Below are positions 31,977 to 42,527 of a stretch of DNA of 64,000 nt, piece by piece; within the stretch, counting starts at the first letter, position 1, and each line of letters opens with the position of its first letter. Source of the DNA: Ulvibacterium marinum (GTDB taxonomy: Bacteria; Bacteroidota; Bacteroidia; Flavobacteriales; Flavobacteriaceae); contig NZ_RBCJ01000001.1 of assembly GCF_003626755.1 (NCBI RefSeq), forward strand, positions 1,054,001 to 1,118,000, written 5' to 3'. Made by a program: the position numbers and the translations under genes. Below the pieces are notes generated by a model that did not search any database, was not told where the DNA came from, and saw nothing but the letters and a program-made list of their open reading frames with translations.

Positions 31977-32118
31977 TTTTCAAATTATTGATTTCCTATT
32001 TTACTCAAGACTTTTTTACAATAATTATATTATGCATGCATAATTTTTTTCATTTTATGACTGTTCCTTTGTAAAAATCTGTATCTTGCCCTACAAACTA
32101 ATTTAACTCAAAGTTAAC

Positions 32119-34878
32119 ATGAGAACAACACTATTGTTATCCATGCTGATGCTTGTGACGGTTGGTTTCTCACAAACAACGGTAAATGGAAAAGTGGTAG
32201 ATCAGAACGATCAACCCATACCGGGGGCCAATGTAGTTATTGTCAATAAGACAATAGGCACCGTTACGGATTTTGATGGGTTTTTTACCTTGGAAACATC
32301 GGAAGTCCCCCCTTTTCAGTTAAGAATTACGAGTTTAGGGTATTCGGATGGCTCTGCAAATGTTGCAGAAAATAATGAAACGTTGACTATTGTACTTTCG
32401 GAGGCTCAAACTTTTTTGGATGAAGTGGTCATCTCTGCCTCCAGAACACCAGAACGTATTTTCGAATCCCCGGTATCCGTGGAGCGTTTTGGAATAAAGG
32501 ATATTAAAAATGCCTCATCCGCCTCATTTTATGGCGGACTTGAAAATTTAAAAGGTGTGGATATCAACACCAGTAGCTTAACTTTCCAGTCCCTGAATAC
32601 CAGAGGTTTTGCCGCAGTGGATAATTCAAGATTTGTACAATTGGTAGATGGGATGGATAATTCTTCCCCGGCTTTGAATTTTGCTTTGGGAAATTTGGTG
32701 GGAATGAACGAGTTGGATGTGCAAAGTGTGGAGATATTACCAGGAGCTTCTTCGGCATTATACGGAGCGAATGCCTTTAATGGTATCCTATTCATGAGAA
32801 GTAAAAGTCCCTTTGATTTTCAAGGGATAAGCGTTTATGGGAAAACCGGGTTTACTTCCCAGGAGGCCGCTGGAGACAATTCATACTATGATATTGGCAT
32901 AAGGGTGGCCCATGCATTTAACGATAAATTTGCCGTAAAGGCCAATTTCTCCATTTTAGAAGGTACGGACTGGTTTGCCGTAAATGAAGAAGATTTAAGT
33001 ATTCCTGGAGCCGACAGAAGTAATCCGGCCTACAACGGATTAAATGTTTTTGGCGATGAGGTTGCCATACCCATAGACTTTGATGCCGCTACAGGATTTC
33101 CATCCGGAACCTTAGGTTCGGCCGTGGTTTCCAGGACGGGTTATGCGGAACAGGATTTGACCGATTATGGTGCCCAAAGTGTAAAGTTTGATGGTGCGTT
33201 GCACTACAGGCCATTCGGAGATGATTTCGAGATTATATATAATGGTAGGATAGGTCGCGGTTCCACTATCTTTCATGGAGCCAGTAGATATTATATAGAT
33301 GATTTTATACTGCAACAGCATAAGTTGGAGTTCAAGAACAACAACTTTTTTCTAAGAGGTTATATCACATCGGAAAACGCCGGTAACTCCTACGATATGC
33401 GTTTCACGGGAATAAATATCAATAACAGGTGGAAGTCCAATACCCAGTGGTTTGGGGACTATGTGGCCACATTTGCCGGGGCTAAATTAGGCGTAGGAAC
33501 CGGGGTGCTTTTAGATGACGAAGCGGCCCATGCAGCCGCAAGGCAGGCGGCGGATACCGGAAGATTGGTTCCTGGAACTCCCCAATTTCAAAACGCGTTC
33601 AACGCTGTAATTTCAGATGGGGATCTGGCTACCGGTTCACGCTTCATCGATAATACAAAACTGAGTCATATTGATGCAAACTATAACTTTAGCCATTTGA
33701 CCAAGAATTTTGCGGATATTCAGGTAGGCGGCTCTTTTAGGGAGTATGTACTCAATTCGCAAGGAACGATCTTTACGGATTTGGATGGATCCATTCCATA
33801 TAAGGAATTTGGACTGTATACGCAGATTCAAAAACAATTTCTAGATGAAAGATTAAAGTTCACCGGCTCTATACGATATGACAAGAATGAATTTTTTGAT
33901 GGCTTCCTGTCCCCAAGGGCTTCATTGGCCTATACCGCCGGATCCAAAAGAAACCATAACTTCCGTGCCTCCTTCCAAACCGGCTTTCGGAACCCCACTA
34001 CTCAGGATCTTTTTATCGGGTTGGATTTGGGGAACGTAATCTTAGTAGGTTCGGCACCGGACAATCTCGAAAAACGTACATTTTCGGTAACCAATAACAA
34101 TACGGGAAACACCGGGGTTTTTGTACCTAGGGATACGTACGAAAACTCTTTTTCAAAAAGCTCGGTAAATGCCTTTAGGGCCTCTAACTTTGCCGACACC
34201 TCGTTATTGGAAGCAGGTAATCCTGATCCCATAACGCCAGAACAAATTTCCGCCTTCGAATTGGGGTATCGCGGGCAGATCGGAAAATTCACCATTGATT
34301 TAAGTGGGTATTACAATACATTCCAGGATTTCATAGCCACCGAAAGGGTAATTGTGACGTTCTCCAAGGATGAGACCAATCTACAAGCATCTGCTACGGA
34401 AATAAGAAATGGGGATAGCCAAGAATTTCAGGCCTATACCAATTCCACTGCGAATGTAAACTCGTATGGTGCTACCTTAGGAGTAAATACAAGGATTCTC
34501 GGCAATTTTGATTTGGGAGTGAATTACACTTTTGCAGATTTTGATTTTGACGAAGCTTCCGACCCGGACTTCCGACCTGGCTTTAATACGCCCAAGCATA
34601 AAGTGAAAGCATCTTTTGGAAACGAAGAGTTGTTCAAAAATTTTGGATTCAATGTAAATTATAGATGGAGCGATGCCTTTTTCTGGCAGGCCTCCTTTGC
34701 GGATGGGGATGTGCCGGCATATACCGTTTTGGATGCCCAAATCAATTATTCAATACCAAAAATAAAATCGGTTTTCAAAATTGGGGGATCCAACCTCCTG
34801 GCCAACGAATATTTCACTGCTGTGGGCACAGGACTCGTTGGATCCATCTATTATCTGTCTTGGACAATAAACCCATAA
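32119..34878 (+). CDS. TonB-dependent receptor with carboxypeptidase-regulatory-like domain
   Basis: This 919-residue outer-membrane receptor has a signal peptide (residues 1-18), a carboxypeptidase D regulatory-like domain at about 20-100 (VNGKVVDQNDQPIPGANV, GTVTDFDGFFTLE), a TonB-box-like DEVVISASRTPE, a plug domain (SVEILPGASSALYGANAFNG) and a large barrel. It is monocistronic, since a terminator follows and no SusD partner is next to it. The substrate is unknown; the absence of SusD argues against a standard glycan-uptake pair. Confidence 0.9.
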   Translation: MRTTLLLSMLMLVTVGFSQTTVNGKVVDQNDQPIPGANVVIVNKTIGTVTDFDGFFTLETSEVPPFQLRITSLGYSDGSANVAENNETLTIVLSEAQTFLDEVVISASRTPERIFESPVSVERFGIKDIKNASSASFYGGLENLKGVDINTSSLTFQSLNTRGFAAVDNSRFVQLVDGMDNSSPALNFALGNLVGMNELDVQSVEILPGASSALYGANAFNGILFMRSKSPFDFQGISVYGKTGFTSQEAAGDNSYYDIGIRVAHAFNDKFAVKANFSILEGTDWFAVNEEDLSIPGADRSNPAYNGLNVFGDEVAIPIDFDAATGFPSGTLGSAVVSRTGYAEQDLTDYGAQSVKFDGALHYRPFGDDFEIIYNGRIGRGSTIFHGASRYYIDDFILQQHKLEFKNNNFFLRGYITSENAGNSYDMRFTGININNRWKSNTQWFGDYVATFAGAKLGVGTGVLLDDEAAHAAARQAADTGRLVPGTPQFQNAFNAVISDGDLATGSRFIDNTKLSHIDANYNFSHLTKNFADIQVGGSFREYVLNSQGTIFTDLDGSIPYKEFGLYTQIQKQFLDERLKFTGSIRYDKNEFFDGFLSPRASLAYTAGSKRNHNFRASFQTGFRNPTTQDLFIGLDLGNVILVGSAPDNLEKRTFSVTNNNTGNTGVFVPRDTYENSFSKSSVNAFRASNFADTSLLEAGNPDPITPEQISAFELGYRGQIGKFTIDLSGYYNTFQDFIATERVIVTFSKDETNLQASATEIRNGDSQEFQAYTNSTANVNSYGATLGVNTRILGNFDLGVNYTFADFDFDEASDPDFRPGFNTPKHKVKASFGNEELFKNFGFNVNYRWSDAFFWQASFADGDVPAYTVLDAQINYSIPKIKSVFKIGGSNLLANEYFTAVGTGLVGSIYYLSWTINP

Positions 34879-34901
34879 TTTTGTTCTGAAATATATGGGA
34901 T

Positions 34902-34930
34902 AAAAGGGTGTCTTCGGACGCCCTTTTTTT
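34902..34930 (+). terminator. Intrinsic terminator with UUCG tetraloop
   Basis: GGGTGTC and GACGCCC pair across a TTCG loop, with A-run and T-run flanks. The C(UUCG)G loop is an exceptionally stable form. It ends the TonB receptor transcript. Confidence 0.9.
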
Positions 34931-34953
34931 GACCAAAAAAGAATAAGAAGAAG

Positions 34954-34984
34954 TTTTCAATTAAAACGGAATACCATATCTTTG
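34954..34984 (+). promoter_or_regulatory. Candidate atpD promoter
   Basis: TATCTTTG at 34977-34984 matches the -7 consensus TAnnTTTG, and TTTT at 34954-34957, 19 bases upstream, approximates the -33 TTTG. It lies about 60 bases before the atpD ATG. Confidence 0.5.
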
Positions 34985-35028
34985 CAGCCTGAAAAACATA
35001 GGCCCTGTACAGCCATCTTTAACCCTAA

Positions 35029-36555
<1,527 letters not shown>

Positions 36556-36628
36556 AATAAGTAAGCAGTAGCTGTATGCAGTGTTTAGATACTGCCAACT
36601 GCCGCTGTCAACTGCTAACAGACAAAAG
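36556..36628. repeat. atpD-atpC spacer with repeated GCAGT / ACTGC units
   Basis: The 73-base spacer contains GCAGT at about 36566 and 36580 and then ACTGC at about 36593, 36600 and 36611, so the two halves can fold on each other. Such CAACTGC-type low-complexity spacers recur between genes in some Flavobacteria. It makes an unusually long and structured gap for an atpD-atpC pair. Confidence 0.5.
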
Positions 36629-36907
36629 ATGTATTTAGAAATCGTATCACCTGAAGCTACATTGTTCGCCGGGGAAGTTGTTTCGGTAACCGTCCCAGGC
36701 ATCAACGGGGAATTCCAAATGTTGACGGATCACGCGCCTATCGTTTCATTGTTGCAACAAGGACATGTAAAGGTTGATGGCAATATAAGCATCGATGAGT
36801 CCTATCAAGATAAGTTTACCAAAGATGCCACCGGAAAAACTGTTCTTTCCATTACCAGTGGTACTGTAGAAATGAAGGACAACAAGATTATCGTTTTGGC
36901 GGATTAA
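36629..36907 (+). CDS. atpC: F1Fo ATP synthase subunit epsilon (short form)
   Basis: This 92-residue subunit consists of the N-terminal beta-sandwich only: MYLEIVSPEATLFAGEVVSV, VPGINGEFQML, ITSGTVEMKDNKIIVLAD. The C-terminal two-helix inhibitory domain of the E. coli protein (about 138 residues) is absent, as is usual in this phylum, so classic epsilon inhibition is not expected. I use the ATG at 36629; the upstream in-frame stretch from 36581 lies in the spacer repeat. Confidence 0.93.
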   Translation: MYLEIVSPEATLFAGEVVSVTVPGINGEFQMLTDHAPIVSLLQQGHVKVDGNISIDESYQDKFTKDATGKTVLSITSGTVEMKDNKIIVLAD

Positions 36908-36971
36908 GAGATTATTTCGTTTCCTTGTTTATGGACTTTACTAAATTAGCTTTCCAAAACGAAGAAAGTTT

Positions 36972-37502
36972 TTAGTCAAGTGAAATCAGTTGCCATTCCT
37001 GATTGACAGAATGATACCTTTTTAAATCTTTAAAACCAACCGCATAATGTGCTTTTAAGGAACGTTCGTTCTTTGTATCTACTTCTGTAATGATCGTTGG
37101 ATACTCGGGGGACAATTCACTTTTCATAGTTTGATACAATTTTCGGAAAACACCCTTTTTACGATACTTCTTGTGAATGCATATTTGCCCCATCACCATA
37201 TACTTATCACCTTTAGAAACCATGGTCTCGATTTCGTGGAACATCGGTCTCAAAACAGGTACGGTTTCGGCAAACATCGGATGCATACATAGGGCATAGC
37301 CAATTACTCTATTCTTGTCCTTTGCGATGATGTGGGGGCAGACCTGATGCATCTCCTTTAATTGGTCAAGGGAATGGGATACCGTTACAAAGCCCTCCCT
37401 ATGCTTTTCTTCCATTGACAGGGATACAGGTAAGTTTTGCCTTTGTAGCTCTAAAATCTGAATCAATTCACCTTCTTTCGAAGTCCTTTTGTAGATGACC
37501 AT
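36972..37502 (-). CDS. GNAT-family N-acetyltransferase
   Basis: This 176-residue protein has the GNAT fold. The acetyl-CoA-binding loop region is seen in ICIHKKYRKKGVFRKLYQ (residues of about 106-123), preceded by the central strand MVMGQ. The C-terminal part includes TEVDTKNERSLKAHYAVGF. The acceptor substrate is not predictable. It is divergent from bioF with only about 35 bases between the start codons, so their promoters must overlap. Minus-strand TTTG, 17 bases, TACCTTTA is a possible promoter reading out of the bioF start region. Confidence 0.86.
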   Translation of the reverse strand: MVIYKRTSKEGELIQILELQRQNLPVSLSMEEKHREGFVTVSHSLDQLKEMHQVCPHIIAKDKNRVIGYALCMHPMFAETVPVLRPMFHEIETMVSKGDKYMVMGQICIHKKYRKKGVFRKLYQTMKSELSPEYPTIITEVDTKNERSLKAHYAVGFKDLKRYHSVNQEWQLISLD

Positions 37503-37526
37503 GTCAAGAAGTTTTAATAAAGGTAG

Positions 37527-37534
37527 TAAATTTG
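37527..37534 (+). promoter_or_regulatory. -7-like element at the bioF start
   Basis: TAAATTTG fits the TAnnTTTG consensus and ends three bases before the bioF ATG at 37538. If used, the bioF mRNA would have almost no leader. No clear -33 element is seen, so this is tentative. Confidence 0.3.
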
Positions 37535-37537
37535 AAT

Positions 37538-38707
37538 ATGGTCAAACTTCCTCTGAAATTAAAGGCGAAACTTTTAGAAAGAAAGGAAGAAAGCTTCATT
37601 AGAAACTTAACGGCACCTTTGGACTTGGTGGATTTTACCTCCAATGACTATTTGGGTTTTGCCGGGGACAGGACGATTTTTTCAAAGTCTTTTCAGCTCC
37701 TTAAAAAAATGGGAGCGGCATCAAATGGTGCTACGGGATCTCGTTTACTTTCCGGTAATCACAAATTGTATGCGGAATTAGAGGAAACCCTGGTAAAATT
37801 TCATGAGGTGTCCTCCGCACTGGTCTTTAGTTCTGGCTATGACGCCAATGTAGGATTTTTTAGCTCGATTCCCCAACGTGGCGATTTTGTTTTTTATGAC
37901 GAACTTATTCATGCCAGTATCCGGGACGGCATTAAAATGGGTAATGCCAAAAGCTATAAGTTCAAGCATAATAATCTGGAGGATTTAAAAAGTAAATGTA
38001 ATTTCAAGCGTCCACAAAGTATTAATGAGCCGCAGATTTATGTCGTTACTGAATCGGTCTTCTCTATGGACGGAGACTCCCCGGATTTGAAGAGGTTTTC
38101 AGAATTTTGTATCCAAAACGGATTTAATCTTGTTATTGATGAGGCACATGCAATAGGTGTTTTTGGAGAAATGGGCAAAGGCAAAGTTGATGAGTTGGGA
38201 CTTCAAAAAGAAATATTTGCCCGCATCATTACTTTCGGTAAGGCTTTAGGTTGTCACGGTGCAGCAGTCTTAGGGAGTAGTGAACTAAAGGACTATTTGG
38301 TAAATTTTGCCCGAAGCTTTATCTATACAACCGCCTTGTCACCACATTCGGTGGCAACGATTATGGAGGCATACAATCATTTGGAATCTTCTAAAGGAGC
38401 TGATGCCAGGCAAAGACTCACCAAGAATATTGCTTATTTTAAGGATATGGTACATATGAAAGGGCTTAATTCTCTATTTATACCGAGCCATTCGGCAATT
38501 CAGTGTTGTATACTACCGGGAAATCATCAAGTGAAGTCAGTTGCCAAAAAAATACAAGATACTGGTTTTGACGTGAGACCCATTTTTTCCCCAACCGTTC
38601 CGAAAGGAAAGGAAAGGCTTCGTTTCTGTTTACATAGTTTCAACACCAGGAAGGAAATTAAGAAGTGTTTGGAAATACTATCCCATAATTTACGAGGTAA
38701 TGGCTGA
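37538..38707 (+). CDS. bioF: 8-amino-7-oxononanoate synthase-like PLP enzyme
   Basis: This 389-residue alpha-oxoamine synthase condenses pimeloyl-thioester and alanine in biotin synthesis; the biotin role is supported by bioD, bioA and bioB nearby. Visible landmarks are DFTSNDYLGF, GATGSRLLSGNHKLYAELE, VIDEAHAIGVFG and the PLP lysine in TFGKALGCHGAAVLGS. I prefer the ATG at 37538 to the TTG two codons earlier. It overlaps the following DUF2007 gene by eight bases, indicating an operon. Confidence 0.92.
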   Translation: MVKLPLKLKAKLLERKEESFIRNLTAPLDLVDFTSNDYLGFAGDRTIFSKSFQLLKKMGAASNGATGSRLLSGNHKLYAELEETLVKFHEVSSALVFSSGYDANVGFFSSIPQRGDFVFYDELIHASIRDGIKMGNAKSYKFKHNNLEDLKSKCNFKRPQSINEPQIYVVTESVFSMDGDSPDLKRFSEFCIQNGFNLVIDEAHAIGVFGEMGKGKVDELGLQKEIFARIITFGKALGCHGAAVLGSSELKDYLVNFARSFIYTTALSPHSVATIMEAYNHLESSKGADARQRLTKNIAYFKDMVHMKGLNSLFIPSHSAIQCCILPGNHQVKSVAKKIQDTGFDVRPIFSPTVPKGKERLRFCLHSFNTRKEIKKCLEILSHNLRGNG

Positions 38708-39080
38708 GAAATTTTACACGTTGGCTTCCTTTGAATTCCCTGCTGATGTTCAAGTATTGAAAGGTAAATTGGAATCGGAGGGTGTCCCTGTTTTTCTAAA
38801 AGATGAAAACACCTTGAATTCCGATCCATTGATAAGCAGTGCCATTGGTGGGGTTAGGGTTCAAGTATACAGTAGGGACAAAGAAAGGGCCAAGGCCATT
38901 TATGATGAAATTCGTTCCTATGCTTTGGATAAATATGGAAATCCTGTTATTTGTCCCAATTGTAAGGCCCAAAAATCGGAGACCTACTATGAAAGCAAAG
39001 GTCTTTTCCACAAACTCTTTCCTTTTTTTGAAAAAAGAAAGTACAAATGCCTAAATTGTGGTATGATTACAAAACCTTAA
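38700..39080 (+). CDS. DUF2007-domain protein with C-terminal zinc ribbon
   Basis: This 126-residue protein has an N-terminal DUF2007 domain at about residues 5-75 (FYTLASFEFPADVQVLKGKL, GGVRVQVYSRDKERA), a family labelled putative signal-transducing protein. The C-terminus is a zinc ribbon with C85, C88, C117 and C120. It overlaps bioF by eight bases and sits two bases before bioD, so it is firmly in the biotin operon. No biotin-related function is known for it; it could be a passenger or a regulator. Confidence 0.85.
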   Translation: MAEKFYTLASFEFPADVQVLKGKLESEGVPVFLKDENTLNSDPLISSAIGGVRVQVYSRDKERAKAIYDEIRSYALDKYGNPVICPNCKAQKSETYYESKGLFHKLFPFFEKRKYKCLNCGMITKP

Positions 39081-39082
39081 GA

Positions 39083-39700
39083 ATGCAGAGAATATTTGTT
39101 ACTGGAATATCTACCGATGTAGGAAAGACTATCGCTTCGGCCATAATTGTGGAGGCCTTAGAGGCAGATTATTGGAAACCGGTTCAGGCAGGGGAATTGG
39201 ATAATACAGATAGCCACAAAATTCATCGACTTATTTCAAATACCAAAAGTGTAATTCATCAAAGCAGTTATGATTTAACGTCTCCTATGAGCCCCCATGC
39301 TGCAGCCGAAATAGATGATATCCGAATTGATAGGCAACATATCGTTGAGCCGGAAACAGATAATCATTTAATTATTGAAGGTGCAGGAGGCTTACTGGTT
39401 CCCTTAAACGAGGAAGATACAGTTTTAGATATCATAATGCCCAATTATAAGGTGGTGGTGGTTTCCCGACATTATTTGGGAAGTATCAACCATTCCCTGT
39501 TGACTATTCGTTGGTTGCAACAAAAGGGATACGAGGTTTCGGTAATTTTTAGCGGGGATGCCAATCCACATACAGAAAACATAATACTTCATAAGACGGG
39601 GGTATCCTTAATCGGCAGAATTGAAGAAGAAACCGATTTTGATAAAGAAACTATTAAAAAGTATGCCGATAAATTCCAACATATCTTGGAATCACTGTAG
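39083..39700 (+). CDS. bioD: Dethiobiotin synthetase
   Basis: This 205-residue ATP-dependent enzyme closes the ureido ring of dethiobiotin from diaminopelargonate and CO2. The start is set at MQRIFVTGIST, the conserved N-terminus; an in-frame upstream reading from 39047 overlaps the previous gene. The P-loop reads GISTDVGKT, slightly off the usual GTDTxVGKT. The motifs KPVQAG and EGAGGLLVPLNE are present. Its last nine bases overlap the end of the opposite-strand GT39 gene. Confidence 0.93.
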   Translation: MQRIFVTGISTDVGKTIASAIIVEALEADYWKPVQAGELDNTDSHKIHRLISNTKSVIHQSSYDLTSPMSPHAAAEIDDIRIDRQHIVEPETDNHLIIEGAGGLLVPLNEEDTVLDIIMPNYKVVVVSRHYLGSINHSLLTIRWLQQKGYEVSVIFSGDANPHTENIILHKTGVSLIGRIEEETDFDKETIKKYADKFQHILESL

Positions 39701-41200
39701 ACGTTTAAGTACTTCCGCTTTGTCAACCGTAGCGAAAATCTCATAATGCTTCTTTAGGTAGGCATCAATATATTCGTTTTCTTCAACTTCCTTTTTGTCG
39801 AACACCAATCTATTTTTCCGTACAACAATAGTCTTAGGTTGTAATTCCTCAAGTATATACTGTAGTTCTTGCAAAGATGAGCTTCTTGGATTGTCGTAAA
39901 AAGGAAATAATTCGTCCCTGCAGATATTGCTGGGATGCGTAGCGGCTTTTGTGGGCGGTTTTACATCCAGTACCCAATAGCCTATGTGATAGCCCAGAAA
40001 AAGAATATTTTGAGTATCCATTTGATTATTGACAATGTATTGAGGTACGGTGAACCCCTCACCATTAAAGAAAGTGCCGCGTTCCATTTTGTTCCTTGCA
40101 ACGGAATAGTACTCCAAATAGCTTTCTAAAGGCAACATCAATGAAAAAAAGAACAAATAGGGTCTATAATCGAATTTTTGAAATACGAGGATCTTGCCCA
40201 CAACCATACTTACCAGAACTATCAGTACTGGATGTAGCTGTATTAAATAGTGACTATTGATTCTTCCACCTTTGATAAAAGAAAGTAGTATGCCTAAAAT
40301 GGCAATAACCAAAATTTGGATTGTTACGGCTCTAAAGTCCAACAGCTTCTTTTTCCAGGAATAGTAGAAAAAGATGCTGATAAGAAGGAATGTAGGTGCC
40401 ATCTTAAGAATGGAATACCGCCGCGCATCCGTGTATTCCAATGGCGCAAGGATAACCGATTTCCACCAAGCTTCCGGGTTGCCTGTAATAATATAGGGCA
40501 ATATGGTGAGGAACACCACCATAAAAATTCCACCGGCAAATAAAAAAGAGAATTGTATTCCCCTGGGATACTCCCTTCTTTTTATATAACTATAAAGAAA
40601 GTATATCCCTAAGAGGAGCACAACATAGGCCATGTTCAATTTGGTCATGATCGTTAGCCCCATAAGGATTCCGGATAGCCCTGCCCAAAATAGTTTTTTC
40701 TGTTTTATAAGTAGGTAGAGTCCCGGCATAAAAAAGGCCATACAAATGTGCTCCGACATTACTCCTTGCAAACTTCCAAAAAGACTTTGTAGGGCAACAC
40801 ACAACATTGCTGCCCAAAAACCCAATTTTTTGGAACTTACCTCTTTCCCTATTTTGTAGGTAAAAAAGGCCGTAATAACCACCAATAGGGTGCCTAAGAA
40901 ACGGATGGCCAAAAAACTCTTTCCAAAAGCATAGATACTACTGGCAAAAAAAAGGTAGGTGATGGGCGGTTTTAAATCCCAAAGTTCCATATAAGGTAAA
41001 TAACCATCTACCCAAGATTGTCCCATAAGAATAAAGGTACTTTCGTCACGATCTATATAGTCCCTAAAGAAAAATGGGAACCGTATAAAAAACGAAGCTG
41101 CGAACAGCAAAATAAAAACAGATTTGTCTTTGAGTTTATGGTATTTAGGAGTAAGAGATGTTATAACTTTGCGCAGCATCCGTTTGGGGTTGATTCCCAT
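39692..41200 (-). CDS. GT39-family (ArnT/PMT-like) membrane glycosyltransferase
   Basis: This protein of about 502 residues has roughly eleven transmembrane helices and the ArnT/dolichol-phosphate-mannosyltransferase pattern. The likely catalytic acidic pair is in the first periplasmic loop (YIDRDESTF), followed by DLKPPITYLFF. A soluble C-terminal region ends the protein. It would transfer a sugar from a lipid carrier on the outer face of the inner membrane. The ATG at 41200 is preferred; a TTG at 41239 would overlap the bioA ATG, and an ATG at 41179 is also possible. It lies antisense between bioD and bioA. Confidence 0.83.
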   Translation of the reverse strand: MGINPKRMLRKVITSLTPKYHKLKDKSVFILLFAASFFIRFPFFFRDYIDRDESTFILMGQSWVDGYLPYMELWDLKPPITYLFFASSIYAFGKSFLAIRFLGTLLVVITAFFTYKIGKEVSSKKLGFWAAMLCVALQSLFGSLQGVMSEHICMAFFMPGLYLLIKQKKLFWAGLSGILMGLTIMTKLNMAYVVLLLGIYFLYSYIKRREYPRGIQFSFLFAGGIFMVVFLTILPYIITGNPEAWWKSVILAPLEYTDARRYSILKMAPTFLLISIFFYYSWKKKLLDFRAVTIQILVIAILGILLSFIKGGRINSHYLIQLHPVLIVLVSMVVGKILVFQKFDYRPYLFFFSLMLPLESYLEYYSVARNKMERGTFFNGEGFTVPQYIVNNQMDTQNILFLGYHIGYWVLDVKPPTKAATHPSNICRDELFPFYDNPRSSSLQELQYILEELQPKTIVVRKNRLVFDKKEVEENEYIDAYLKKHYEIFATVDKAEVLKRLQ

Positions 41201-41238
41201 CACCGCAAGATAGATAAAAAGGCGATTTATCAAATTCA

Positions 41239-42513
41239 ATGACAGCTAAAAATCTCTCCAAAAGAGACCAGAAACACATTTGGCATCCACTGACCCAGCA
41301 CAAGACCCATCCTAATACTTTAGGAATTGTAAGGGCCAAGGGAGCAATTTTGTACGATGAAAATGGCAAGGAATATATTGATGGTATTGCCTCTTGGTAT
41401 ACCTGTATGTATGGGCATTGCAATGACTTTATCCTGGAAAAGGTACAAAAACAGATGTCTCGGTTGGACCAAGTGGTATTTAGTGGTTTTACACATGAGC
41501 CGGCCATAGGATTATCCGAGGAACTGATTAAGATTTTACCGCGGAATCAGGAAAAATTATTCTTTTCCGATAACGGGTCCACAGCTGTTGAAATTGGGAT
41601 AAAAATGGCACTGCAATACCATTTCAACAAAGGGGACAAAAGGAAGGTGCTTTTGGCTTTTGAAGAAGGGTTCCATGGGGATACCTTTGGTGCAATGTCC
41701 GTTTCCGGGCTATCCGTTTACAATGGTCCTTTTGAGGATTTTTTTATTGATGTGGAACGAATTCCGGTGCCTACAAAAGACAATATCGAGCGTATCTTGG
41801 CCTCCCTGGAAATACGGATAGGGAAACAGGATATAGCGGGCTTCATCTATGAACCACTTGTGCAGGGTGCCGCAGCAATGAAAATACATGACGCAGAGGG
41901 GTTAGACCGTATTCTTGAGCTGTTACAGCAGAATGAAGTGTTGACTATTGCAGATGAGGTCATGACAGGATTCGGGAAGACGGGAACCTTTTTTGCATCA
42001 GATCAATTGACCACTCCACCGGATATTATCTGCCTGTCCAAGGCCTTGACCGCTGGATTAATGCCCATGGCCATTACCAGTTGTTCAAGTAAGGTTTATA
42101 GCGCATTTTACAGCAATGAGATAACCAAAGGCTTATTCCATGGCCACACCTATACGGCCAACCCTTTGGCCTGTACTGCGGCTTTGGCCGGAATAGAGCT
42201 ATTATGCTCAGAAGAAATCCAAAATAATATTCAACGTATCATAAAATCACATGAAGATTTTGGCCAACAAATCAAGACGCATCGTCTTGTAGCTTCTATC
42301 CGACAATGCGGTACTATTTTTGCTTTGGATTTAAATGTGCAAACGGAACGCTACGGTAATCTTAGGGACAGACTCTTCCAATATTTTATGGATAAAGGTG
42401 TATTTTTGCGTCCTCTCGGAAACACTATTTACATTTTGGCGCCTTACGTTATTTTGGATGAACAGTTGGAAAAGGTTTATAGTACTATAAAAAGTGCTCT
42501 GGATAGTATTTGA
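41239..42513 (+). CDS. bioA: Adenosylmethionine--8-amino-7-oxononanoate aminotransferase
   Basis: This 424-residue class III PLP aminotransferase forms 7,8-diaminopelargonate using S-adenosylmethionine. The N-terminus KRDQKHIWHPLTQHK with YIDGIASWYTCMYGH is diagnostic for BioA; the PLP lysine is in CLSKALTAGLMPMA and DEVMTGFGKTGTFFA precedes it. The stop codon lies 14 bases before the ATG of the ketoacyl synthase gene, so these two form an operon separate from bioF-bioD. Confidence 0.95.
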   Translation: MTAKNLSKRDQKHIWHPLTQHKTHPNTLGIVRAKGAILYDENGKEYIDGIASWYTCMYGHCNDFILEKVQKQMSRLDQVVFSGFTHEPAIGLSEELIKILPRNQEKLFFSDNGSTAVEIGIKMALQYHFNKGDKRKVLLAFEEGFHGDTFGAMSVSGLSVYNGPFEDFFIDVERIPVPTKDNIERILASLEIRIGKQDIAGFIYEPLVQGAAAMKIHDAEGLDRILELLQQNEVLTIADEVMTGFGKTGTFFASDQLTTPPDIICLSKALTAGLMPMAITSCSSKVYSAFYSNEITKGLFHGHTYTANPLACTAALAGIELLCSEEIQNNIQRIIKSHEDFGQQIKTHRLVASIRQCGTIFALDLNVQTERYGNLRDRLFQYFMDKGVFLRPLGNTIYILAPYVILDEQLEKVYSTIKSALDSI

Positions 42514-42527
42514 ATTCCCTTAAAGCT

